Source: a bacterium (GTDB lineage Bacteria > Bdellovibrionota > UBA1018). Taken from it: DNA of 39,655 bases. The first letter of the stretch is position 1. Each line of letters opens with the position of its first letter. The DNA lies in assembly GCA_019751945.1 (NCBI GenBank), contig JAIEMT010000050.1:1-39655 (forward strand). Direction: 5' to 3'. A program made the translations under genes and the position numbers. This document shows, piece by piece, positions 24,394 through 33,859 of the stretch. The notes beneath the pieces were generated by a model, which saw nothing but the letters and a program-made list of their open reading frames with translations, had not been told where the DNA came from and did no database searches.

Positions 24394-25053
24394 ATGCGTT
24401 TACTAGCTTTACTCGCTCTAGTCTTGGGTTTTGGTTCGGCAGCAGCTTCTGCGGAGTGTGTGAATAGCGCCTACGAAAACATTCAGGCGCCAGAGAATCC
24501 CGATGTTCTGGATTTGCCGTTCCACTACTACGGCTTTTCCATCAAGGGCATCTGTTCAGCTCAGGACACCGACTCGGTGGCGGAAGAGGCCCATTTTGAA
24601 GCCCACCCCGAAGGCTACTATCGAATTGAAATGAAGTCTTTCATTCGCACCAGTAAAGACCCCAAGAGCAAGGTTTTGGAAACCTACGAAGCAAGTTATA
24701 TTCGCCGAAGCTTTGAAGCCGCAGTCGACCGAGAGCTGGTTGAAAAAACTCTGCTCGACGCCATGTCGATTGGTAGCGTGGGTGTGCCCGTTGGTCTGGG
24801 GAAAGAGATTCAAGAAAAGTTTGTAAAGATCGTACTTCCGATCTTAAAAGCTCAGCTCGAGCATAAAATTCGAGGAGAGAAAGCGGCCGCAGAAAGGCGT
24901 CGACTGGAAGCGCAGGCCAGGTGGTTTGAAGTTTTGGCGAAGAATGGAAACGTCAGCGCTTCGAGTTTGACCTCCTCTCAAGCACCTGCAGTTCCACTAC
25001 CGCAACCTCCGTCGCCTGTAGGCAGACCAGAAACTGTACGACAGTTTCAGTAA
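24394..25053 (+). CDS. Exported protein of unknown function
   Basis: 219 residues. The signal peptide ends at ASA-EC (residue 20-21). The mature start has two cysteines, then a strand-rich part (GYYRIEMKSFIRTSKD), then a long helix with heptad-like, charged sequence (LEHKIRGEKAAAERRRLEAQARWFEVL, about residues 152-180), and a Pro/Ser-rich tail. It could be a periplasmic protein with a coiled-coil. Convergent with the DUF4399 gene, whose stop follows immediately at 25054. No family recognised. Confidence 0.65.
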   Translation: MRLLALLALVLGFGSAAASAECVNSAYENIQAPENPDVLDLPFHYYGFSIKGICSAQDTDSVAEEAHFEAHPEGYYRIEMKSFIRTSKDPKSKVLETYEASYIRRSFEAAVDRELVEKTLLDAMSIGSVGVPVGLGKEIQEKFVKIVLPILKAQLEHKIRGEKAAAERRRLEAQARWFEVLAKNGNVSASSLTSSQAPAVPLPQPPSPVGRPETVRQFQ

Positions 25054-25464
25054 TTACTTCACAGTAACGGTAATCGTTGCGCTAGCAGCTTCACCGTAGG
25101 ATCGGTGAGCGCCGTCGGCGAACTGCATGGTCAGCTTGTGCTTTCCGGGCTTCAGAAAAAGTTTCGTATCCGTCTGCCCTTTGCCGAAGTGAATGTGATT
25201 GTCGTCAGTGGGGACAACATCGCCTTTATTGATGGGGCCGCCGTCAACGATCAAGTGATGATGGCCCGAACTCGGGTCTTCAATCGCTTGTCCAGCGGGA
25301 GAAATCTTGTAGCCCTTCACACCAAATTTCACTTTGAATTTCTGAGATACAGTAGCCCCGTCTTTTGGCGAAACAAAAAAGACCTTTTTCTCCGTGTCCT
25401 CAGCAAAGATAGATGCAGAAGTCAGAAGCAAGACTAGGGCCGAGAGCGTAGCTAGCTTTTTCAT
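25054..25464 (-). CDS. DUF4399 domain exported protein
   Basis: 136 residues from the ATG at 25464, whose A is also the last base of the upstream stop (TAATG), indicating translational coupling. The signal peptide ends at IFA-ED. The whole mature part matches the DUF4399 pattern: VFFVSPKDGATVSQKFKVKFGV, SGHHHLIVDGG, DDNHIHFGKGQT, KLFLKPGKHKLTMQFADGAHRSYG. The clustered His residues (HHH, HIH, AH) suggest a metal site, which is an inference. The biochemical role of the family is not established. Confidence 0.8.
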   Translation of the reverse strand: MKKLATLSALVLLLTSASIFAEDTEKKVFFVSPKDGATVSQKFKVKFGVKGYKISPAGQAIEDPSSGHHHLIVDGGPINKGDVVPTDDNHIHFGKGQTDTKLFLKPGKHKLTMQFADGAHRSYGEAASATITVTVK

Positions 25465-26597
25465 TACAGAGATCCTTGGGGATACGCGGCGAGGAAGTCC
25501 TTCCAATCCGCGAAATCGTTGTTCAGAAAGTTCACAGGCGCAAAGGGGTTTACGAAGATGGCCTCGTTTCCCACGACATCCGGATCACCGCCGCTCGTGA
25601 TGGAAGCCGTGTTCCAGTCGCGAATCATCATGCGAATGCGGTAGTTAATTTCGGCGTAGCGATCCATGCACCTCCACTCGTAATAAGCCTGAGGGGTGGG
25701 AAATCCCGCTACAGGTTGAACCGGAGTGGGAGCGGCGCCCCCGTTGTCGACGAGTTTGAAGAAGTTTGCAGTGACTAGGTTCGAGCTCACTTCCTTCGAA
25801 TTGAAAGTCGCGTGTATCGGCGCTTTCATTTCATAGATTTGATTGTAGCCTTCCCCGCTAATATAGTTGGTCATGATCTTAGGATAACCAGTGACGGTTT
25901 TGGCATGGGTTCCTAGTGCGGCTTGGCCAGCGACACAGTTCGATCCCCTTCCTCCCCAGTCCGCCACAGAAGTGGCCGTGGAAAACTGTCCGGGGTTTTG
26001 CGGATCTTCAGTTGCCACAGTGAGCGTGTATTTCCCTTCGCAGCAATTCGGGCCATCAGTTGCCGTGTAGTCGTAAGTACACGTGGGTTTCCCTCCGGGA
26101 GCGTTCGCAACGTTTGTCACAGTTCCGTTGGCATTGTTTCGATAGGAGACCGTGGTAGGACCTACGCCCGGTGCATAGGCGTAGAACCAGTAGATATCTT
26201 CTTCCAAGTAATCACACATCGTGCTGGGAACGTGAATTTGATAGACCAGATCTCGAAAATAAATATCGTATTCGGGTAATTCTTGAATGCAGAGGATGTC
26301 CGCTGCAGCGGTTTTTGCGGTGACGGTCGGTGCAATCTTACAAGCCGTCGTAAAGTTCGTTGTCCCGCTTGCCCCGTCGTCGACGTGAAGTACGCTATTC
26401 ACCTCCGTTGTAACAAGGCTGAGAAAGAAGCCTGCAGCGTTGACCACGGTGCCCCCTACGCCTACGGTTCCGGGTACAGACGGGCTGTTCGAATCATCAG
26501 TGGATGTATTTTTGCAGGATGAAAAACCAATTAAGGCGGCTATTGTGAGCGCAAAAAAACCAGAACAAATCCTAAGTTCTAACTTCTTTTTCTTCAT
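25464..26597 (-). CDS. Cys-rich lipoprotein of unknown function
   Basis: 377 residues. Lipobox GFSSC places the acylated Cys at residue 28. A Ser/Thr/Gly/Val-rich spacer follows, then a domain with many cysteines (TACKIAP, ILCIQE, TMCDYLEED, PTCTYDY, PNCCEGK, SNCVAGQ, EWRCMDR) and many aromatics. Disulfide-bonded surface or periplasmic folding is likely. Threonine- and asparagine-rich composition distinguishes it from its neighbours. It is coupled to a downstream DUF4399 gene, so the two products may work together. No homologous family recognised. Confidence 0.7.
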   Translation of the reverse strand: MKKKKLELRICSGFFALTIAALIGFSSCKNTSTDDSNSPSVPGTVGVGGTVVNAAGFFLSLVTTEVNSVLHVDDGASGTTNFTTACKIAPTVTAKTAAADILCIQELPEYDIYFRDLVYQIHVPSTMCDYLEEDIYWFYAYAPGVGPTTVSYRNNANGTVTNVANAPGGKPTCTYDYTATDGPNCCEGKYTLTVATEDPQNPGQFSTATSVADWGGRGSNCVAGQAALGTHAKTVTGYPKIMTNYISGEGYNQIYEMKAPIHATFNSKEVSSNLVTANFFKLVDNGGAAPTPVQPVAGFPTPQAYYEWRCMDRYAEINYRIRMMIRDWNTASITSGGDPDVVGNEAIFVNPFAPVNFLNNDFADWKDFLAAYPQGSL

Positions 26598-26750
26598 GTG
26601 ATTCCTTCCCCTACAGACACTTCAAAAAGATCCCAAAAAAAGCAAAACATAAAGAAGAAAATTAAGCCAATGAAAATTGACTTCTTGCATCACATTGTTT
26701 AAGCACTCGCGTCAGATTGTGTTTCGTGTGTGGAAGGGGTCCGTTCCAGA
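26598..26750. promoter_or_regulatory. AT-rich divergent intergenic region
   Basis: About 150 bp separating the lipoprotein operon and the large-protein/subtilase operon. TTGACT (26677-26682, +) is the best -35 candidate, but only a weak TAAGCA lies at -10. GGAAGGGG (26732-26739) precedes the + ATG. Confidence 0.25.
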
Positions 26751-29700
26751 ATGGCAAAATCTATCTTCATCGGGCTACTCCTCGGACTGCTAGCGGGACT
26801 TGCTCCCGGGAATGGCTACGCTGCAAACGGAACATCGATTGAGTTTGGCCTAAAGCCCATCGACGAACCGGCTTCCGACCTCCTTTATAATGGTGGAAGT
26901 CCGGTTGACCCCTTTCAACTCAAGAAGCTTCGCAGCAAAGGGTTGGATCTGAGTACGTTAGATCCCCCCAGTAACGACCTTTGGCAGAGCGCACCACTCC
27001 CACTCGATGATCGGGCGGACTACGCTTACCCGGAGGATGGCGCGACCGTTACTTACGATTCTCTCATGGAAACCACGGACGAGAACGTCCGTCTCCGTGT
27101 GGATTCTACCGACGGCACTCAGTTGAATCATTACATGGTGCAGTTCAGCCTTCGCGTTCACGGTGGCATTGCCATGTCTGCCTTTTTGCGCAAGCTGGGG
27201 TACAAGACCCCTTTTTCGAAACATTACAATCGGCTCACCATTCGGTTTCCCGATTTAGACACTCGCAAACTCTTTCTCACGGAATTGGAACATGAAACCG
27301 CGGCTCGCAAACGCTGGATCGTGGATCAGCCGGAGAACGATCCCATTCTGGTGGTTCGAGACATTGCACTCGAACCGGGGCACATCAAGATTGCTCGCTA
27401 CCAATGGGGCTCCGTGGTTCGCAATGATATTCGCGGTCAGCGCGCCATGCGAGCCATGCTCGTTCCGCTTTCCCTCTTTGAAATTCCGGAGTCGCTCAAT
27501 CTTTACTCTCCTGAGTTAGGAAAATCTCACGGCGACAACATCACCTTGGATCAACTCTCCGCTGCGGCCTTTAGAAATCAAATTGGTGGAGAAGATGCTC
27601 GGTGGATTGCAAAAAAAATTGCGGCACTGACTCGCGAAGACTTCAAGCAGTTTCTCGACATGGCGGAATTTCCAGCGCCCGAGTTGGTCCGCCTCGCATT
27701 GGAAAAGACCATTGCTCGGCGTAACCATCTGATGAAGATGCTGGGTATTAAGGTTCCCGATCTTCCTTATAACCTCGTATTCAGTGAAGGCGGAGTGGAA
27801 GACGGTAAGCAGGTCAAAGAATATTACGATGACTGCGTGACCCGTTATCGCCGCGAAGACCCAAAGCAACCTATTACGCTGAAGGGAGTGGGCCAAATCT
27901 TCACGATCGAAGCCATCGACGCGATGATTACGAAGGGATTGAGTTACGTCAACGAACGCATTCAGATTCGGACGACGGGCGAAGCTTATGCCAAACATCA
28001 GATGAATATGTTGGAGAAACTCTTCAACCATTACATCTCCAACCCGACGCAACCCTATGAAGAGAAGTTCCATTTCTGGGCGCAGCCGATTGCGGGATTC
28101 AGCATCGGGATGGGTCGTCACGTCGTGACCGGCTCGTACTACGGAAGTGCGGCACCGTTGCAGCAGGTGGATTCGTTCTCCGTGAATTTTCAGGTGGGAA
28201 TCGTGGGCGGCTTCGAGGGCGTCAGCCGCAAGTTCCCTATCACCGTGGGAGCCAACATCATCGCAGGACGAACCTACGCTCATATTCGACCCGTGGAGAA
28301 TGTGAAAGAAGCGCTCGACTCCGATTGGACCAAATTGGGCGTTCCCCTGTCGATGTCCAACATGGCTCATATTCTGGCCGATAAGCCGCCGATGGAGGAT
28401 CCAGACCATCCACCGCCGAAGGAATGGGTTCAGAAAAAGCAGCTTACGAATAAACAAAGAATAGAAACTTTTCTCAAGGGCTTACGTAAAGACGAACTCT
28501 TTACGATTACCGATACGATTGGTTTGACGGGACAACTGAAGATCCAAATCCCCTTCTACGCACTCATGCCCAATATTCCGATTCGCCCGAATGAATTTAT
28601 CTCGGTGGGCCCTGAAGGAAGTTTCATGATCGTTCGCCGAATGACTTTCTATAAGACTCAAGACGGCTTCCAGATCTACGTTCAGAAGTCCGAGACTCTG
28701 GCTGGCGGTATTGGCTTAGATGTGAATTATTGGATGCGCATCATGAAGGCCAGCGCGGAGAAAAAGAAAACTTGGAATTCTAGGACCTTTGTTGTCGAAG
28801 TTCCCGATGTTGAGGAAATGAAGGAAGAAGAGGCAGGATATTGGGTGGGGGATTTGCGGCGCGTGTTCCGCACGAATAGCACGAGGGACTTACCGAATCA
28901 CACCCCTGCAGCGCGACTCTTTCATGACTTTGAATCCGAAAACTTTGCCGGGCGAATTCTTTTTTGGAACTGGGGAATTTTTCATGAAAAGCACCAGGCA
29001 AAAGCCCTGCCCTATCCCATCAAAGATGATCCGGATAAGCCTGAAGACCAGGCTACGATTCTTTATTCGGATAAGTACCTGAGTCGAACCGGGAACAACT
29101 ATTACGTCGTTCTAACCGATGCGCTTTCGGTGGCAACAGATGGAGCTGTGGTTCTCAACGGAGAGACGAGCGGGAGTAACCCCGCCTATTCCCTCATGGG
29201 GAATGCGCATTGGGTGACCCTCAAAACAGAGGGAAATATTACCCAGCCTGAGAAGCCGCAGATGCTTTCTTCAGTCGAAGAAATCTGGGCGGGATGGTTC
29301 TTGTTCAAGAGCGGGTGGATGGACCTTCTGGAAAAAGCTCAGAAGCAATTCGATAAACTCGGGCTCCCCATTCCGCCCATCAGGAAGGAAGCTTTCACGA
29401 CTACGAAGTACATGCAGCTCTACTCTCTCAAAACCCGATTTGTGGTTTATCAAAACGGGTTGGAGCGAATGCAGAACTTTCTTTCGAACAAAGGAACCGA
29501 GCCTTTCTTCTCGGCCTCCAGCCTCATAGGAAGGTTTAGTCAGTGGGTCACGGGTAAGGACGAGTACACCGCTACCGATCGCGAGGTTGTGAAGCACTTG
29601 ATTCAGCTCGGAGGCGGAAAGAAATTCGAAGACTATTGCTGGCAGGAAGCCCACCCGGCTCGCGGCGGAAGCAAGACTGCGCAGATCTATTACGGCAACA

Positions 29701-30050
29701 GCTACGATTGCATTGCTCCTTGGATGGTGAAAGTGCTCGCCATGCGTCGCAGTTATCCGTTTGGCAAAGGCGGGGAGCAAGTCAGCTGGATGAATGAATT
29801 CTTCAAGCTGACTTATGAACAAGCAGACTTTAAGGCGTTTCTCGATTGGATAGGCCCCAAGAATTTCTTCCTAGGAATCATGACGGGTGGCTTCCGCATC
29901 AAAGACGAGAACGGTGACGAGCCCTATTATTCCGACTCTGTCGGAACTGGCGGGAAGTATGCAACCGGCGGACTCTTTGACGAATATGCCAAGGACAATA
30001 GCCTTACTCAGTATGAAGTCGACGCGACCTACTTAAGCGAGGCCAACTAA
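26751..30050 (+). CDS. Very large exported protein of unknown family
   Basis: About 1099 residues from the ATG at 26751, which begins a good signal peptide (FIGLLLGLLAGLAPGNGYA). A GTG at 26730 would add seven residues. The sequence is mixed alpha/beta, with conserved-looking aromatic and His-rich patches (QLNHYMVQFSLRVHGGIAMSAFL; FHFWAQPIAGFSIGMGRHVVTGSYYG, the second resembling a barrel or beta-sheet strand pair) and a helical C-terminal third. No transmembrane helix beyond the signal and no catalytic motif I recognise. Its stop shares one base with the ATG of the subtilase gene (TAATG), so the two are translated together in fixed proportion. It could be a substrate, chaperone, inhibitor or surface partner of that protease. 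Confidence 0.75.
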   Translation: MAKSIFIGLLLGLLAGLAPGNGYAANGTSIEFGLKPIDEPASDLLYNGGSPVDPFQLKKLRSKGLDLSTLDPPSNDLWQSAPLPLDDRADYAYPEDGATVTYDSLMETTDENVRLRVDSTDGTQLNHYMVQFSLRVHGGIAMSAFLRKLGYKTPFSKHYNRLTIRFPDLDTRKLFLTELEHETAARKRWIVDQPENDPILVVRDIALEPGHIKIARYQWGSVVRNDIRGQRAMRAMLVPLSLFEIPESLNLYSPELGKSHGDNITLDQLSAAAFRNQIGGEDARWIAKKIAALTREDFKQFLDMAEFPAPELVRLALEKTIARRNHLMKMLGIKVPDLPYNLVFSEGGVEDGKQVKEYYDDCVTRYRREDPKQPITLKGVGQIFTIEAIDAMITKGLSYVNERIQIRTTGEAYAKHQMNMLEKLFNHYISNPTQPYEEKFHFWAQPIAGFSIGMGRHVVTGSYYGSAAPLQQVDSFSVNFQVGIVGGFEGVSRKFPITVGANIIAGRTYAHIRPVENVKEALDSDWTKLGVPLSMSNMAHILADKPPMEDPDHPPPKEWVQKKQLTNKQRIETFLKGLRKDELFTITDTIGLTGQLKIQIPFYALMPNIPIRPNEFISVGPEGSFMIVRRMTFYKTQDGFQIYVQKSETLAGGIGLDVNYWMRIMKASAEKKKTWNSRTFVVEVPDVEEMKEEEAGYWVGDLRRVFRTNSTRDLPNHTPAARLFHDFESENFAGRILFWNWGIFHEKHQAKALPYPIKDDPDKPEDQATILYSDKYLSRTGNNYYVVLTDALSVATDGAVVLNGETSGSNPAYSLMGNAHWVTLKTEGNITQPEKPQMLSSVEEIWAGWFLFKSGWMDLLEKAQKQFDKLGLPIPPIRKEAFTTTKYMQLYSLKTRFVVYQNGLERMQNFLSNKGTEPFFSASSLIGRFSQWVTGKDEYTATDREVVKHLIQLGGGKKFEDYCWQEAHPARGGSKTAQIYYGNSYDCIAPWMVKVLAMRRSYPFGKGGEQVSWMNEFFKLTYEQADFKAFLDWIGPKNFFLGIMTGGFRIKDENGDEPYYSDSVGTGGKYATGGLFDEYAKDNSLTQYEVDATYLSEAN

Positions 30051-33000
30051 TGAAGTACTCCTACTGGGTTCTCAGCTTGGCTCTGGGTTTGACTGCGATT
30101 GGAAATCTTTCGGCGGCGGAAAGAACCGTTCTGGTTTCACCCAAGACGCACAAAGATATTCCAGCGCTAAAAAAGATTTCGAAACTTTCGCCAGGTGTGA
30201 AGATTCGAGATGTTTTTGCTCGCAATGAAAAGGCGGCGCTGCGGGATTTGAAACGCGGGGATTTGGCTCAATCGTTGAAAGTCACTTTTTCTTCTGAAGA
30301 AAAGTTAGATCAGTTCGTAGCGCTGGTTCAAAAGCAAAAGCTTCCCTTTGATTTGGATCTGGCCACGGAGGTCCGAGTTTTTTCGGAACCTTCGCCGAAC
30401 TACCCTCCTCCCACCGACCCGCTTCAAAAAGATCAATGGGCCATCTACAACACAGGCGCCACGCAGACGCTCGAGCTCGACTATTTTAATTCCGTCGACG
30501 TGAAAGGCGTAAAGCGTGAGGACATTCGTCTCGATCGTGCGCCCCCGCTTCCAAATCTTGCTGTGCCATTCAAAATAGCGCTCTTGGATACGGGCGTGGA
30601 TGTGGGGCATCCGGACCTGGTCGGCCAGATCAATCGCAACGAGCCCGAATGTAAACTCTACGACGAATACATGGCCTGTACCGAAGGGGCTGAACAAGCC
30701 TGCGGAATTAATCCGGCGGACAATGGCGGTTGTATAAAAAAGCTCGACAAGATTCGGGAGTGTCGAAAAAAGTATTTTGTCGATGCCAACGATCTGGATC
30801 GCAATCACTATCCGCTCGATTGCAATGGTTGGAACGTTCGTGACGACATCGTGAAGAATGCGGCCGTCTACGGAAGTCCAGTCGTTGTGGACCCTAAAGG
30901 CCATGGAACTCACTGCGCAGGAGTCATTGCTGCGGGTGCCAACGGCCAGGGAATTCAGGGTTGCGCGCCAAATGTCAAAATCATTCCGGTAAAGGTGCTG
31001 GGACAGAACCCCAACGAGGGAATCCAGCCGCATAGTGAAGGCGACCTCCCCTCTCCATTGGAAAAAGATTTGAAGTGGAGCGTGCGCGCCATTGATCTCA
31101 TTGCGCGCGGAATTCTTTACGCTGTTTCTGCTAAGGCCGATGTCATCAGCATGTCTTTCGGTTGGACTGCGGGCAAGAACTCTCCTCTCACTGAGAAGAT
31201 GATCGCCCTCGCCCAAAAACAGGGAGTCATGGTCGTATCTGCGGCAGGGAACGACAACACAGACGCTATGATTTATCCCTGTATTTATCCCGGTGTGGTT
31301 TGCGTGGCATCCCACGATATGGGGGGCGCGCTCTCGTCTGGTTCTAACTATGGAATGGGAGTGGATCTCGCGGCCCCGGGCGTTCGTGTTTTAAGCACTT
31401 GGCCTACGCACCTGAGTCCGGTCACTTATACTGAGAAAAAGAATTACGAAGTCATGACGGGAACATCGATGGCCACTCCGTATGCGGCGTGTGGCATTAG
31501 TCGCTTGCGCATGTTTGGTTTTGACCAACGTGAAACTTTTGCGCGCCTCTTAGCGGGGACACGACCGTCTCTTCCGCCTCAAATCTCCGGTGTGCGGGAG
31601 ATTCCGAAATACACTCGCAGTGGGAATCTCGACATTACGGGTAGCTTTGAAGTGAAAGCGCAGCCCTTGATCCTGCCGGTGAACAAGAAGCCTTACGTTC
31701 CGGATTGGCATCCGGAGAATCCGAAGCTCGTCGTGCCAGTGCACCTGGTGAACCGTTGGGCACCTGGAAAGAATCTTCGTTTACGCGCTCGCCTCATTTC
31801 GCCGTTGAATGATTTGAAGCTAGAAGGCCCAACCGATTGGTCGTTTGCGGAATGGAACGCGGACGAGGTGAAAACCTTTGTTCTCAATCTCTCGGTTGTG
31901 GATCGGCGTTTCTCCAGCGAACTTTTATTTGAATTCGAAATTCTTGCGCCTGAATACAAGCAGCCGAAGAGTTTGAAGATTCAGGCCGAAGTACGCGTTC
32001 CCGTGGGGCCTGACTACGTGGAAGCTCGTTCGGTGACTTTGCCCATTCTGCCGAACGAAAAGAACGAAAGAGTTTTCCTCTCTGATCCAGGTAATTTCAA
32101 TCTCATGACCGTTTCTCAGTGGGGTCGTGATTCGGATGATCCGACCGGAGAGTATCTTGCCATTACGGAATCCAAAAAAGACATCAAAGTTCAGTTGCTC
32201 CGGCAAGATGCGACTCGCCAGTTTTATACGCCGACCTCTGTTCTTACTATCCCAGTCACGAAAGAAACGATTCGTCGTGCCGATCGCGTCTACATCAATG
32301 GAAAAGTGCACTATATCTTAGCGGTCGAAGCTCCAGCTACGGCCGTCGGGCAGGCGCTCGCATTTCGTCTTCTTTACCTGGACGAAAACTTCAATCTCCT
32401 GCCACAGACCTTGGCGATTCCCGGCAACGCGCCTCCCGTGCGTACCTATGAAATGCATTGGATGTCTGCTGACGACGGCTTCTGGCCAGGTTTTGTGGTT
32501 CAAGGGGACTTACCGGAAGATGAGAAGCCGAAGCAGACCCTTCGTCAGAAAAAGAAGAAGGCGTCGACGTACGATTACGATCTGCGTTTCTATTATCAGG
32601 ACAGCAAGGGTGTGCACACGATTCCGCTGCCTGACGGGTACTATTACCAAGATACGCTCGTACCCACTTCAGCCCAGAAAAAGGCTGGAATTATCAATGT
32701 TCTGGTGAGCAAGCCCGATGACGATTCCAATGAAAGCACTTACTACTCCGTTGAAATTCAAAATCGAAAGCTAGGAAAGTTCATTCCCTTGGAGCTCGAC
32801 CAATTGGTGGATGCTGCCCATTCGATACCCGTACCGGTAGTTTCAGTGGGCCGCACACCAGAATGGGTGGACGGGATTGCGGGCGATGGCTTCTTAAGAC
32901 CGAGCTACATCGACGCCCTCACGGTGTCGTTTCTAGCTCATGGAAGCAAGTCTATTGCCGGAGGCATTCTCCCTCCCCTGCATCCGCTGGACGTGACGAC

Positions 33001-33439
33001 TTGGATTTCGGGCGGCTACTTGGGTGACCACACTGTGGCGGCGATTGCGCAGACTACTTCGCGGTTGCAGTACCACGACTTTTTGAACGGCGACATTTTC
33101 TCCCTCAATCTGCGCAAATTCAGTTTCTTGCCGGATGAATTCTCAGCCAGCTTCTTTACTCCGTTGGCCTTGGATAACTCTAAGAACCCCAAAGGAGACC
33201 GCCTGGGAGCCCTCTACGTGCCTCTGGCGTACCGTTTGGCAGACACGGTGCAGATCATGGCGCCGAAGGTGGACAGTGCGAATCGCGTCGTCGACTTTGT
33301 GCGCCCAGCCGCATTTCGTTTCGATGCAGTGGATGCGTGCATTTCGTTGAATGCGCCCACTGAGCCCACGTCGGCGCATCCTTCGCAGCTGGGTTTCTTC
33401 TGCGGTGATCGAATTATTCACATCAATCTTGTGTACTAA
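30050..33439 (+). CDS. Large secreted subtilisin-like serine protease (S8) with ~600-residue C-terminal extension
   Basis: 1129 residues. Signal peptide ends near LSA-AE (residue 22). A ~100-residue region (25-115) with LAQSLKVTFSSEEKLDQFVAL looks like an I9-type propeptide. The S8 domain (about 125-500) has the full triad: D180 in IALLDTGVD, H285 in GHGTHCAG, S473 in GTSMATP, and oxyanion N401 in SAAGND. An insertion with six cysteines (about 200-260) lies between Asp and His. The C-terminal ~600 residues are strand-rich with repeated aromatic strands, possibly a beta-sandwich followed by a propeller-like region that binds a partner or surface. Coupled to the preceding large gene. Confidence 0.9.
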   Translation: MKYSYWVLSLALGLTAIGNLSAAERTVLVSPKTHKDIPALKKISKLSPGVKIRDVFARNEKAALRDLKRGDLAQSLKVTFSSEEKLDQFVALVQKQKLPFDLDLATEVRVFSEPSPNYPPPTDPLQKDQWAIYNTGATQTLELDYFNSVDVKGVKREDIRLDRAPPLPNLAVPFKIALLDTGVDVGHPDLVGQINRNEPECKLYDEYMACTEGAEQACGINPADNGGCIKKLDKIRECRKKYFVDANDLDRNHYPLDCNGWNVRDDIVKNAAVYGSPVVVDPKGHGTHCAGVIAAGANGQGIQGCAPNVKIIPVKVLGQNPNEGIQPHSEGDLPSPLEKDLKWSVRAIDLIARGILYAVSAKADVISMSFGWTAGKNSPLTEKMIALAQKQGVMVVSAAGNDNTDAMIYPCIYPGVVCVASHDMGGALSSGSNYGMGVDLAAPGVRVLSTWPTHLSPVTYTEKKNYEVMTGTSMATPYAACGISRLRMFGFDQRETFARLLAGTRPSLPPQISGVREIPKYTRSGNLDITGSFEVKAQPLILPVNKKPYVPDWHPENPKLVVPVHLVNRWAPGKNLRLRARLISPLNDLKLEGPTDWSFAEWNADEVKTFVLNLSVVDRRFSSELLFEFEILAPEYKQPKSLKIQAEVRVPVGPDYVEARSVTLPILPNEKNERVFLSDPGNFNLMTVSQWGRDSDDPTGEYLAITESKKDIKVQLLRQDATRQFYTPTSVLTIPVTKETIRRADRVYINGKVHYILAVEAPATAVGQALAFRLLYLDENFNLLPQTLAIPGNAPPVRTYEMHWMSADDGFWPGFVVQGDLPEDEKPKQTLRQKKKKASTYDYDLRFYYQDSKGVHTIPLPDGYYYQDTLVPTSAQKKAGIINVLVSKPDDDSNESTYYSVEIQNRKLGKFIPLELDQLVDAAHSIPVPVVSVGRTPEWVDGIAGDGFLRPSYIDALTVSFLAHGSKSIAGGILPPLHPLDVTTWISGGYLGDHTVAAIAQTTSRLQYHDFLNGDIFSLNLRKFSFLPDEFSASFFTPLALDNSKNPKGDRLGALYVPLAYRLADTVQIMAPKVDSANRVVDFVRPAAFRFDAVDACISLNAPTEPTSAHPSQLGFFCGDRIIHINLVY

Positions 33440-33859
33440 AATCAATGACACACTAGGTAAACGCGCTGTTTTGTCGCGGCGTGTTGTTTGTTTTTGCGAT
33501 TATTTTTCAAAAAAATGACAGCGCGTTGCATTATTTTTCATTTAAAGCGACACCACTTATTCAGAAATGCGTTAAGTAATTGAAATATAGATCTTCTAAT
33601 CCATTTTTTGATTCAAAAAAATTTTCTCTGGAGTGGTTTTGATTCCAGAGTCATTTCGCTCCACAAGATTTCAATTTGTTCGATTTTTTTTCTCATGCAC
33701 GGCTCTCACAGCCGATCTTCAGTAAAAAAATAAAACACACCGTCATTGGCCTGACTATTGCTCCTGTTGCGTTCCCGTGACTGCGTAGGGGTTGACAGCG
33801 TCGTGCACCTTATCTAACGACCGGGGTGCGAAAACGTTTTGAGAGGGGTGTAGTCAAAA
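33440..33859. other. 420-bp AT-rich intergenic region with inverted repeats
   Basis: No credible ORF. It holds a 10-bp inverted repeat AACGCGCTGT (33460-33469) / ACAGCGCGTT (33518-33527) with a 48-nt T-rich loop, and a 7-bp hairpin CTCTGGA (33626-33632) / TCCAGAG (33644-33650). The first may help terminate the subtilase transcript, since it is followed by GCATTATTTTTC. Several poly-A/T runs occur. Function beyond terminator/promoter is unknown. Confidence 0.5.
33792..33818 (+). promoter_or_regulatory. Promoter upstream of the Pro-rich secreted protein
   Basis: TTGACA (33792-33797), a 15-bp spacer and TCTAAC (33813-33818), with a ~35-nt leader to the ATG at 33860. GAGAGGGG in the leader is the likely ribosome site. 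Confidence 0.45.

Noticed and set aside
27516..28457. Minus-strand open frame of 313 codons inside the large secreted protein gene
   Set aside because: Antisense shadow: His/Arg/Cys-rich composition, no ribosome site, no recognisable domain.
30305..31315. Minus-strand open frame of 336 codons across the subtilase catalytic domain
   Set aside because: Antisense to conserved protease motifs, so the frame is a by-product of their codon constraints.
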